From NCBI RefSeq assembly GCF_001191005.1, contig NZ_CP012201.1, positions 2,046,001-2,110,000 on the forward strand: 64,000 nucleotides of DNA, given 5' to 3'. A program made the position numbers and the translations under genes. The DNA is from Massilia sp. NR 4-1 (GTDB lineage: Bacteria; Pseudomonadota; Gammaproteobacteria; Burkholderiales; Burkholderiaceae_D). The notes below the pieces were generated by a model, which did not search any database, was not told where the DNA came from, and saw only the letters and a program-made list of their open reading frames with translations. Of this stretch, positions 17,091 to 25,700 are shown one piece after another (position 1 is the stretch's first letter; each line of letters opens with the position of its first letter).

Positions 17091-17855
17091 ATGCTTGCGC
17101 CCATCCTGACCATCGCCCGCTACACGCTGCTGGAAGCGCTGCGCAACCGCCTGCTGTGGGTGCTGGCCGTGCTCGCGCTGGCGGCGCTCGGCCTGAGCGG
17201 CTTCCTGCATGCGGTGGCGCTGACCGAGAGCCGCCAGATCCAGGCCGCGCTGCTGGCGGCCCTGCTGCGCCTGAGCGCCGTCTTCCTGATCGCCACCTTC
17301 GTCGTCACCAGCATGGCGCGCGAGGCGCACGACAAGGGCAGCGAGCTGCTGCTGGCCCTGCCCCTGCCGCGCGCCGCCTACCTGCTCGGCAAACTGGGCG
17401 GCTTCTGCCTGCTGGCGCTGTTGCCGGCGCTGCTGTTCGGCGCGTTCGGACTGTTCTTCGCGCCGCCGGCCCAGGCCGCGCTGTGGTGCGCATCGCTGCT
17501 GTGCGAACTGTGGCTGGTGGCCGGCTTTGCGCTGCTCTGCATGTTCACCCTGAACCACGTGCTGCCCGCGCTGGCCGCCACGCTGGGGTTTTATCTGCTG
17601 GCGCGCAGCGTGGCGGCCTTGCAACTGATCGGCCAGCACAGCGGCGCGGCCGATGCCGGACAGCGCGCCATCGCCGCCGGCATGGACTTGCTGGCCTTTG
17701 TGCTGCCGGCGCTGGGCCGCTTCACGCGCAGCGAGTGGCTGGTCTATCACGACGGCGGCTGGCTGCAACTGGCGCTGGTGCTGGGCCAGACCGCCATCTA
17801 CCTGCTGCTGCTGGCCGCCGCCGCGCTGTTCGACCTGTATCGCAAGGAATTCTGA
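17091..17855 (+). CDS. ABC-2 type transporter permease
   Basis: A 254-residue inner-membrane protein with about six hydrophobic segments. These include LLWVLAVLALAALGLSGFLHAV at about 22-43, a long pair at about 70-125 and a terminal one at about 225-248. The N-terminal amphipathic start TIARYTLLEALRNRLLW is typical of ABC-2/NosY-like permeases. It follows the last pilin by 3 bp and overlaps the next gene (TGATG). The matching ATPase is the gene at 4288, about 12 kb upstream on the same strand. The two transporter halves therefore flank the pilus genes, and all may be co-transcribed. Confidence 0.8.
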   Translation: MLAPILTIARYTLLEALRNRLLWVLAVLALAALGLSGFLHAVALTESRQIQAALLAALLRLSAVFLIATFVVTSMAREAHDKGSELLLALPLPRAAYLLGKLGGFCLLALLPALLFGAFGLFFAPPAQAALWCASLLCELWLVAGFALLCMFTLNHVLPALAATLGFYLLARSVAALQLIGQHSGAADAGQRAIAAGMDLLAFVLPALGRFTRSEWLVYHDGGWLQLALVLGQTAIYLLLLAAAALFDLYRKEF

Positions 17856-18631
17856 TGGACGGCGGCGCGCATCCCACTGCAGCGGCCAGGCCGCGCCGCC
17901 GCGCCGCGCCCTTGCCGCTGCAGCTGCTGCTGGCCGGCGCGCTGGCGGCGCAACTGGCCTGGCACACCATGCAGCCCTTCGGCATCGGGCAAGGCGTGCA
18001 GACCGTGCCCACCCTGCCGCCGCCGATGCCGCTGGCCGGTTTGCGCCTGGCCAGTCTGGGTGAACCGCTGGCCCTGTCCAAGCTGCTGATGCTCCACCTG
18101 CAAAGCTTCGACGACCAGCCCGGCCAGAATCTGTCCTGGCGCGCGCTGGATTACGGCCGGCTGGCCGGCTGGCTGGAACGCGCCCTCGATCTCGATCCGC
18201 GCGGCCAGTATCCGCTACTGGCCGCCAGCCAGGTGTACAGCGCCGTCAACGACGCGGCGCGCAGCCGCCAAATGCTCGACCTGGTCTACCGCGAATTCCT
18301 GCGCGACCCGCAGCGGCGCTGGCCCTGGCTGGCCCACGCCGCGCTGGTGGCGCACCACCACCTGCACGACCTGCCGCTGGCGCGGCGCTACGCGGCGGCT
18401 ATCCGCACGCAAGCCACGCAGGCGCCGGACTGGGCGCGCGAGCTGGAAGTGTTCGTGCTGGAGGATATGAATGAGCTGGACAGCGCGCGCAAGCTGATTG
18501 GCGCCCTGCTCTCCAGCGGCCAGATCACCGATCCCGGCGAGGCGCGCTTCCTGGCCGGCCGCCTGGAAGCGCTGCAGCAGCGCGCTTCCGTCCCCGGTGT
18601 GGACAGGCCCGGCGCCGGGCTTGTAAGATAG
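17855..18631 (+). CDS. Membrane-anchored TPR-like protein of the pilus operon
   Basis: A 258-residue protein with a basic N-terminus (ARPRRRAAPLPLQ), a transmembrane helix at about 22-38 and a periplasmic alpha-helical repeat region. The WLERALDLDPRGQYPLLAASQVY segment at about 110-132 is TPR-like. It is coupled to the ABC permease by a 4-bp TGATG overlap and followed by another prepilin, which ties it to pilus assembly or to the ABC transporter. I do not recognise a named family. Confidence 0.6.
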   Translation: MDGGAHPTAAARPRRRAAPLPLQLLLAGALAAQLAWHTMQPFGIGQGVQTVPTLPPPMPLAGLRLASLGEPLALSKLLMLHLQSFDDQPGQNLSWRALDYGRLAGWLERALDLDPRGQYPLLAASQVYSAVNDAARSRQMLDLVYREFLRDPQRRWPWLAHAALVAHHHLHDLPLARRYAAAIRTQATQAPDWARELEVFVLEDMNELDSARKLIGALLSSGQITDPGEARFLAGRLEALQQRASVPGVDRPGAGLVR

Positions 18632-18652
18632 GTTGAAATGAAAGGAAACGCC

Positions 18653-19231
18653 ATGCCCCATCCCCGTCCGGTTTTACAAGCGCGCCGCCAGAGCGGTTTC
18701 ACGCTGGTGGAAATCGCCATCGTCCTCGTCATCATCGGCCTGCTGCTGGGCGGCGTGCTGAAAGGCCAGGGCCTGATCGACAGCGCCAAGGTCAAGAACG
18801 TGATCCAGCAATCGAACTCGCTGCAGGCGGCCGTCAACGCCTATCAGGACAAATTCCGCGCCCTGCCCGGCGACGATATCCAGGCCATGCAGCACGTGCC
18901 GGGCGCCTCCGGCAACGGCAATGGCGATGGCCAGATCACCGAGTACCAGCTCGCGCCCCAGCACCTGGCGCTGGGCGGCTTCATCACCGGCGCCTTCAAC
19001 GGCAGCAGCGACTTCATGACCAGCGCCCAGGGCGGCGCCGTCTACATCTATAACGATGTGGTGGGCGGCCGCGGCGGCAACGGCATCCGCTTCGACAATC
19101 TGCCCGACAGCTTCTCCGAGCAGATCGACGCCAAACTCGACGACGGCAAATTCGACAGCGGCTCGGTGCGCGCCACCAACCCGTATACCAATAACGGCAG
19201 CATCATCACCCGCACCGCCGTTTTCTTCTGA
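18653..19231 (+). CDS. Prepilin-type minor pilin
   Basis: A protein of about 192 residues with leader MPHPRPVLQARRQSG cleaved before FTLVEIAIVLVIIGLLLGG, and Glu5 kept as Glu20. The mature head has a Gly/Asn/Asp-rich GNGNGDGQ segment and a RALPGDD motif after helix alpha-1, seen in many bacterial pseudopilins. AAAGGA lies six bases before the ATG at 18653. The in-frame ATG at 18638 would add five residues. It is the last pilus-related gene of the rightward run, and a phosphatase gene begins 3 bp later. It is likely a structural or minor subunit of the filament. Confidence 0.78.
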   Translation: MPHPRPVLQARRQSGFTLVEIAIVLVIIGLLLGGVLKGQGLIDSAKVKNVIQQSNSLQAAVNAYQDKFRALPGDDIQAMQHVPGASGNGNGDGQITEYQLAPQHLALGGFITGAFNGSSDFMTSAQGGAVYIYNDVVGGRGGNGIRFDNLPDSFSEQIDAKLDDGKFDSGSVRATNPYTNNGSIITRTAVFF

Positions 19232-19234
19232 GCC

Positions 19235-19960
19235 ATGAGCCATCCACTCCAGCAGCGCCGCCGCGTCTATCTGATGCGGCATGGCAGCGTGACCTACTTC
19301 GACGCCGCCGGCAAACCCTTCCTGCCCGAGAGCGTGCCGCTGAACGACGCGGGCCGCCTGCAAGCCACGGCCGCCGGCCAAGCCTTCGCCGCCCAGCAGC
19401 TGCGCTTCGACCGCGTCATCGTCTCCGGCCTGCCGCGCACGGTGGAAACGGCGCAGCGCGTGCTGGCCGAAACGGGACAGCAGATTACGATTGAAGCGTG
19501 GCCGGAACTGGCCGAAATCCGCGGCGGGCGCCTGTCCAGCATCCCCGACGCGCAGCTGCATGAGGCATTCACCGGCGCTTTCGACGGCGTGGTGGCGGAA
19601 GAGCGCCAGTTCCTCGGCGGCGAAAGCGTGGGCGAACTGATGGACCGCGTCCACCCCGCCCTGCGCCGCCTGCGCGACGACGCCGGCTGGGACACGGTGC
19701 TGCTGGTGCTGCACGGTGGCGTCAACCGCGCCATCCTCTCCTACGCCTTGACCGGCCAGCGCCTCTTCCTCGGCAACTTGGCGCAGACGGCCGGCTGCAT
19801 CAACGCGCTCGACGTCGGCGCGGCCGAACAGGATTGGGTGCTGCGCTTCGCCAACTACTCGCCGCCCGCCCCGCTGCAAACGGCCAAGCGCAGCACCACG
19901 ATGGAACAGCTGCTGGAACAGTACCAAAAATCGCGCCAGCTTTCGCAGCAAAATAAATAG
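19235..19960 (+). CDS. Histidine phosphatase family protein (phosphoglycerate mutase-like)
   Basis: A 241-residue cytoplasmic protein of the branch-1 histidine phosphatase superfamily. The phosphohistidine motif RHG is in YLMRHGSVTYF at about residues 12-22. A second Arg follows in VSGLPRTVETAQ, a Glu in the ELAEIRGG region, and the second catalytic His in LLVLHGGVNRAI. It lies close after the pilin gene and 56 bp before the APH-like kinase. The substrate is not predictable from sequence. Its position before a kinase/acyl-CoA dehydrogenase pair hints at phosphorylated acyl intermediates, which is speculative. Confidence 0.85.
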   Translation: MSHPLQQRRRVYLMRHGSVTYFDAAGKPFLPESVPLNDAGRLQATAAGQAFAAQQLRFDRVIVSGLPRTVETAQRVLAETGQQITIEAWPELAEIRGGRLSSIPDAQLHEAFTGAFDGVVAEERQFLGGESVGELMDRVHPALRRLRDDAGWDTVLLVLHGGVNRAILSYALTGQRLFLGNLAQTAGCINALDVGAAEQDWVLRFANYSPPAPLQTAKRSTTMEQLLEQYQKSRQLSQQNK

Positions 19961-20016
19961 CACACGCGTTCTTTTTCTGAGCTAGAATTGCCTGCAGCCG
20001 CATAACAGGAGATTCT

Positions 20017-21087
20017 ATGTTCGAAGAGTTCATGGGCACCAAGGCTGTATCCGAGCGCCACAAGTTCGACGTGGCGGCGCTGGACGCGCATCTGCGCCAG
20101 CATATCGCAGACTATCCGCCAGGCGAGCTGCAGGTCGCGCAGTTCAAGGGCGGACAATCCAATCCCACTTTCAAGTTAAGCATCGGCGGCCGGCATTATG
20201 TGCTGCGCACCAAGCCCGCCCCCGCCGCCAAGCTGCTGCCCTCGGCGCACGCCATCGACCGCGAATACCGGGTGATGGACGCGCTGCACAAGGCCGGCTT
20301 CCCGGCCGCCCGCCAATACCTGCTATGCACCGACGAGGCGGTGATCGGCCGCGCCTTCTACGTGATGGAGTTCGTCGAAGGGCGCGTGCTGTGGGACCAG
20401 GCCCTGCCCGGCATGACGCCGGCCGAACGCGCAGCCATCTACGATGAGCAGAACCGCGTGATCGCCCAGCTGCACAGCATCGACTACCAGGCCATCGGCC
20501 TGGGCGACTACGGCAAGCCGGGCAACTACTTCCAGCGCCAGATCGAGCGCTGGACCAAGCAGTATCTGGCCTCGCAGACCGAGACCATCGAAGCGATGGA
20601 CCAGCTGATCGCCTGGCTGCCGGCGCATATTCCGCCCGGCGACGACACGGCCATCGTGCACGGCGACTACCGCCTCGACAACCTGATCTTCCATCCCACC
20701 GAACCGCGCATCCTGGCGGTGCTGGACTGGGAACTGTCCACGCTGGGCCATCCCTTCGCCGATTTTTCGTATCACTGCATGAGCTGGCACATCCAGCCCG
20801 GCCAGTTCCGCGGCATCGCCGGTCTGGACCTGCAGGCGCTGGGCATCCCCTCGCAGCAGGAATACATCGAAAAATATGCAGCCCGCACCGGCAGGACCAT
20901 CCGCCTGCAGGACTTCAATTTCTACCTCGCCTTCAATATGTTCCGCCTGGCCAGCATCATGCAAGGCATCATGAAGCGCTATGTGGACGGCACGGCGGCC
21001 AGCGCGCAAGCCCTGGAATCGGGCAGGATGGCACGGCCGATGGCGGAATTGGGCTGGTCTTACGCCAGCGGCAAAACAGTCGTTTAA
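20017..21087 (+). CDS. APH-like phosphotransferase associated with acyl-CoA dehydrogenase
   Basis: A 356-residue kinase-fold protein of the aminoglycoside phosphotransferase superfamily. The Brenner catalytic loop HGDYRLDNLIF is at about residues 214-224 and the metal-binding DWE in VLDWELSTLGHP at about 234-245. The glycine-rich GGQSNPTFKL at the N-terminus contacts the nucleotide. It belongs to the subgroup encoded beside acyl-CoA dehydrogenases, as in LvaA of levulinate catabolism and the kinase half of eukaryotic ACAD10/11. The dehydrogenase follows 9 bp downstream. The inferred reaction is phosphorylation of a hydroxyacyl-CoA before elimination or dehydrogenation. AGGAG precedes the start. 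Confidence 0.85.
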   Translation: MFEEFMGTKAVSERHKFDVAALDAHLRQHIADYPPGELQVAQFKGGQSNPTFKLSIGGRHYVLRTKPAPAAKLLPSAHAIDREYRVMDALHKAGFPAARQYLLCTDEAVIGRAFYVMEFVEGRVLWDQALPGMTPAERAAIYDEQNRVIAQLHSIDYQAIGLGDYGKPGNYFQRQIERWTKQYLASQTETIEAMDQLIAWLPAHIPPGDDTAIVHGDYRLDNLIFHPTEPRILAVLDWELSTLGHPFADFSYHCMSWHIQPGQFRGIAGLDLQALGIPSQQEYIEKYAARTGRTIRLQDFNFYLAFNMFRLASIMQGIMKRYVDGTAASAQALESGRMARPMAELGWSYASGKTVV

Positions 21088-21096
21088 GGGGAAAGC

Positions 21097-22317
21097 ATGG
21101 ATTTCGACTATTCAGAACGCTGCAAGCAATTGCAGACCAAGCTGCTGGCCTTCATGGACCAGCATATCTATCCGAACGAGCAGGCGTTTTACCAGGAAGT
21201 GGAGCGCAACGGACGCGAACAAGGCAACCGCTGGATTCCCACCGAAATCATCGAGCGGCTCAAGCCCCTGGCGCGCGAACAGGGCTTGTGGAATCTTTTC
21301 CTGCCCAAATCGGCGCGCGCGCCGGACAGCCTGTCCAATCTGGACTACGCGCCGCTATGCGAAATCATGGGCCGCGTGGGCTGGGCTCCGGAAGTGTTCA
21401 ACAGCTCGGCGCCCGATACCGGCAATATGGAAACGCTGGAACGCTACGGCACGGAAGCGCAGAAGCAGCAGTGGCTGGAACCGCTGCTGCGCGGCGAGAT
21501 CCGTTCGGCCTTCGCCATGACCGAGCCCGGCGTGGCCTCCTCCGACGCCACCAATATCGAAACCCGCATCGAGCGCGATGGCGGCGACTATGTGATCAAC
21601 GGCCGCAAATGGTGGATTTCCGGCGCGGGCGACCCGCGCTGCAAGGTCTTCATCGCCATGGGCAAGACCGACTTCGACGCGCCGCGCCACCAGCAGCAGT
21701 CCATGATCCTGGTGCCGGCCGATACGCCGGGCATCACCATCGTGCGTCCGCTGCCGGTGTTCGGCTACGACGACGCGCCGCATGGCCACTGCGAAATCCT
21801 GTTCGAGGATGTGCGCGTGCCGGCCGCCAGCATCCTGCTGGGCGAAGGCCGCGGCTTCGAAATCGCCCAGGGCCGCCTCGGCCCGGGCCGCATCCACCAC
21901 TGCATGCGCGCCATCGGCGTGGCCGAACGCGCGCTGGAGCTGATGTGCCGCCGCCTGCAGGCGCGCGTGGCTTTCGGCCGCCGCCTGTCGGAACAGGGCG
22001 TGTGGCGCGAACGCATCGCCGAAGCGCGCATCCGCATCGACACGGCCCGCCTGCTGACGCTGAAAGCGGCGTATATGATGGACACGGTGGGCAACAAGGT
22101 GGCGCAGGCAGAAATCGCCATGATCAAGGTGCTGGCGCCGAACGTGGCGCAGCAGGTGCTTGACTGGGCCATCCAGGCTTATGGCGCGGCCGGCGTGTCC
22201 GAAGACTTCCCGCTGGCCTGCCAGTTTGCGCTGAACCGCACCCTGCGCCTGGCCGACGGCCCGGACGAGGTGCACCGCAACGCCATCGCCAAGCTGGAAC
22301 TGGCGCGCTACAGCTGA
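21097..22317 (+). CDS. Acyl-CoA dehydrogenase (ACAD11/LvaC-like)
   Basis: A 406-residue FAD flavoprotein of the acyl-CoA dehydrogenase superfamily. It contains AFAMTEPGVASSDATN, the FAD/substrate block, at about 134-149; RKWWISGAGDPRC at about 171-183; and the C-terminal R..DGPDEVHRNAIAKLEL helix. It is coupled to the APH-like kinase upstream by a 9-bp gap with AGGGGAAAGC as the ribosome-binding region. That pairing is the ACAD10/11 and LvaA-LvaC arrangement. Likely role: oxidation or conversion of 4-hydroxyacyl-CoA or branched acyl-CoA after phosphorylation. The exact chain is unknown. A strong hairpin follows the stop. Confidence 0.87.
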   Translation: MDFDYSERCKQLQTKLLAFMDQHIYPNEQAFYQEVERNGREQGNRWIPTEIIERLKPLAREQGLWNLFLPKSARAPDSLSNLDYAPLCEIMGRVGWAPEVFNSSAPDTGNMETLERYGTEAQKQQWLEPLLRGEIRSAFAMTEPGVASSDATNIETRIERDGGDYVINGRKWWISGAGDPRCKVFIAMGKTDFDAPRHQQQSMILVPADTPGITIVRPLPVFGYDDAPHGHCEILFEDVRVPAASILLGEGRGFEIAQGRLGPGRIHHCMRAIGVAERALELMCRRLQARVAFGRRLSEQGVWRERIAEARIRIDTARLLTLKAAYMMDTVGNKVAQAEIAMIKVLAPNVAQQVLDWAIQAYGAAGVSEDFPLACQFALNRTLRLADGPDEVHRNAIAKLELARYS

Positions 22318-22324
22318 ACGCGCA

Positions 22325-22346
22325 CCGCCCGGCCGGCGCCGGGCGG
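22325..22346. terminator. GC-rich hairpin between convergent genes
   Basis: A perfect 9-bp stem, CCGCCCGGC with GCCGGGCGG, and a 4-base loop lie between the stop codons of the acyl-CoA dehydrogenase (+) and the DUF4287 gene (-). The downstream T-run on the + strand is weak (CTTAGGCTTTCTT). It may terminate both transcripts. Confidence 0.6.
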
Positions 22347-22347
22347 C

Positions 22348-22563
22348 TTAGGCTTTCTTGCCCGCCAGGTGATGGGCCACCAGCGCATTCGCGTGGCCGT
22401 GGCCCAGGCCATGCTCGGCCTTCAGCCAGTTCACCAGTTCCATATGCTTCATGCCGGCGCGGCCGGCCAGCAGCGCCAGCCAGTGTGCGATCGGCTGGCC
22501 GTACTTCTTCTCGATCGAGGGGAAATACGAGGCTGGGCCTTTGACTTGATCGCTATCGCTCAT
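22348..22563 (-). CDS. DUF4287 domain-containing small protein
   Basis: A 71-residue protein made up almost entirely of the DUF4287 domain. It contains PASYFPSIEKKYG at about 10-22, the WLALLAG region and a C-terminal GLGHGHANALVAHHL block, the usual family signature. It is probably cytoplasmic and helical. Function is unknown in the family; some members are annotated as DNA- or nucleotide-associated without proof. It is monocistronic and convergent with the acyl-CoA dehydrogenase. The GGAGACAAGA just upstream acts as ribosome-binding site. Confidence 0.85.
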   Translation of the reverse strand: MSDSDQVKGPASYFPSIEKKYGQPIAHWLALLAGRAGMKHMELVNWLKAEHGLGHGHANALVAHHLAGKKA

Positions 22564-22767
22564 TCTTGTCTCCTATGTTCGGGGGGTGGAAAAACGCCGT
22601 TGCCGGCCTTGCTATCCCCACGACGGCCCAGCCGCGGGAAAATCGACACGTCCGGCAAATATTTTTTGCATGCGCGCAGCAGGCAACGCTCGGCAGGGCA
22701 AAATACTACCGTTTTCGCGCCGCTCTGGGCTATCATCCTTTCACCATAGTGCCGGAGGCCCAGCAGA

Positions 22768-25700
22768 GTGAGCGCAGAAACCAGCGAGCCCCTACCCTCG
22801 ATCCGTTCGCAGATCACGCTGCTGGTACTCGCTTGCATACTGCCAGCCCTGGTTGGACTGGGCCTGCTGGTCTTGCATTTTTACCATCTTGAGCGCAGCC
22901 AGGTGGTCGGCAATGCCCAGCGCATGGCGCGCGCCTTGGCCGCCGCCGTGGACCGCGACCTGCAAACCGGCCAGAGTGCAGCGCGTGCCCTGGCCTCCTC
23001 GCCCAGCCTGCAGAACAACGATTTCACCGCCTTCAGCAGCCAGGCCGCGCATTTGCTGCTGCCCGACTTTCCCGGCGCCCGCATCCTCCTGAGCCGGGCC
23101 GACGGCAGGATCCTGGCCGATACCGGCGCCCCGGCCGATGCGCCCGAGCTGTACGCCAATACCAATGCCAACCGCCTGCACTACCTGTTCGCCCATGGCC
23201 AGCCCGGCCTGAGCAATCTGGCGGCGGCGCGCGGCCAGCCGCCGCTGTTCGCCATCGACGTGCCGGTGCTGCGCGACGGCGGCACGGCCTTCGCGCTGAG
23301 CGTGGTGTACCGCGCCGAACGTCTCAAGCGGCTGCTGGAGGAGCAGCATCTGCCCGACTACGTGATCGTCGGCCTGCTCGACCCCAAGGGCGTCATCATG
23401 GCGCGCAACCGCGACGCCGAGCGCTACGTGGGCCAGGCCACCAGCCAGGAGTTGCGCGAGAAGATGCTGCAGGCCAGCGAAGGCCAGATGCAGACCTATA
23501 CCCTGGAAGGCACGCCGGTCTACGCCAGTTTCAGCCGCGCCCAGCACAGCGGCTGGACGGTGGCCGTGGGCGTGCCGGAAGACTATCTGATGCAGGATCT
23601 GATGCAGTTCATCACCTTCATCTCGGCCGGGGTGTTGGTGCTGCTGATCGCCGGCTTCGCGCTGGCCTGGGGCGTGGGCGGCAGCATCGGCCGCTCGGTG
23701 CGCGCCCTGAGCGGCCCGGCGCGCGCCATGGCCGCGGGCGAGGCGTATGAGCTGCCGCCGCTGGCCTTCCGCGAGGCCGATGAAGTGGCCGGCGCGCTGC
23801 GCCAGATGAGCGAGGACATCCTGCGCTACCGCCAGCAGATGCAGACCCTGGTGGACGAGCGCACCGCCGAACTGCAGCAATCCAAGGCCTTGCTGGAAAA
23901 CCTGTACGCCACGGCGCCGGTGGGCCTGAGCTTTGTCGATCCGGCCCTGCGCATCGTGATGATCAACGACTATATGGCGGCGGTGAACGGCGCGCCGGTG
24001 CAGGCGCACCTCGGCCACCGCTTCGATGAGCTGATCGAAGATCCTTCGCTGCGCGCCGCCGTCGACAAGGCGTACCGCCAGGTGCTCGACAGCGCCCAGC
24101 CCATTCCCTTCGCCGAATTGAGCGGCGTCACGCCCTCCGCGCCGCAGCGCATCAGCCACTATATGGCGGGCTACTTCCCCGTCTTCGACGCCCAGCGCGA
24201 ACTGGTGGGCATCACCGGCGTGCTGCTCGACATCACCGCCAGCAAACAGACCGAGGCCGAGCTGCAGCGCCAGCGCCAGCTGTTCAGCTCCGTGGTCGAA
24301 AATATCCCGGCCATGATCTTCGTCAAGCGCGCCAGCGACCTGCGCTACGAAATGCTCAACCGCGAAGGCGAACGCCTGCTGTGCCGTTCGCGCACGGCCT
24401 TCCTCGGCAAGACCGATAGCGACGTCTTCCCGCCGGAGCAGGCGCGCGCCTTCAGCGAGGCCGACCGCAAAGTGCTGGCCTCGGGCCAGATGATGGATTT
24501 GCCGGACGAACAGGTGAGCGCCAGCGGCGGCGAAGTGCGCTATGTCACCACGCGCAAGGTGGCCCTGCTGGACCAGAACGGCGAACCCACCCACCTGCTC
24601 GGCATCTCGCTCGATATCACGGAGCGCAAGCGCGCCGACGCGGCGCTGGAAAGCACCTCGCTGCGGCTGGCGCGCAGCAATGCCTTCATCCGCACCGTGA
24701 CCGACAACCTGCCCGCCATGGTCGCCTACTGGGACGCGGGCCTGTGCTGCCGCTTCGCCAACCGGCGTTTCCTGGAAACCTTCCACCTGACGCTGGACCA
24801 GTGCCTGGGCGCCACCATGGAACAGGTGCTGGGGCCGCGCCTGATGGAGCTGACGCGCGAGCAGGTCGCCGCCGCGCTGCAGGGCGTGCCGCAGAACTTC
24901 GCGCGCGAGCTGCAGCGGCGCAACAGCCCCGGCCAGCATGTCTGGATCAACTATCTGCCCGATTTCGACGAGGAAGGCGTGGTGCGCGGCTTCTTCGTGC
25001 TGGCTTCCGACGTCACGGAATTGAAACAGCGCGAGCTGCAGCTGCAGGAGCTGAACCAGCAGCTGATGCACGAGCGCGACCGCGCCGAGGCGGGCAGCCG
25101 CGCCAAGAGCGAGTTCCTGGCCAATATGAGCCACGAGATCCGCACGCCGATGAATGCCATCATCGGCCTGGCGCGCCTGCTGGAAGAGTCGCCGCTGGAA
25201 CGGCGCGAGCGCAGCTACGTCGGCAAGATCCAGCTGGCCACCCAGGCGCTGCTGGCCGTGGTCAACGACGTGCTGGATTTTTCCAAGATCGAAGCCGGCC
25301 AGCTCAAGCTGGAGCGCGCCCGCTTCAATCTCGACCACATCCTCGGCAGCACCTCGGTACTGGCCTGCAACGCGGCCTGGGACAAGGGCGTGGAGGCGGT
25401 GTTCGACGTGGCGTCCGACGTGCCGATGGAGCTGGTGGGCGACGCCATGCGCCTGCAGCAAATCCTGCTCAACCTGATGAGCAACGCCGTCAAGTTCACC
25501 GAGCGCGGCGAAATCGTGCTGGCCATCCGCAAGCTGAGCGACGACGACAGCGGCATCACGCTGGAATTCCTGGTGCGCGACACCGGCATCGGCATCGACC
25601 CCGAGCACCAGCTGCGCATGTTCGAAGCCTTCTCCCAGGTCGACACCAGCACCAGCCGCAAATACGGCGGCACCGGCCTGGGACTGGCGATCTGCCGCCG

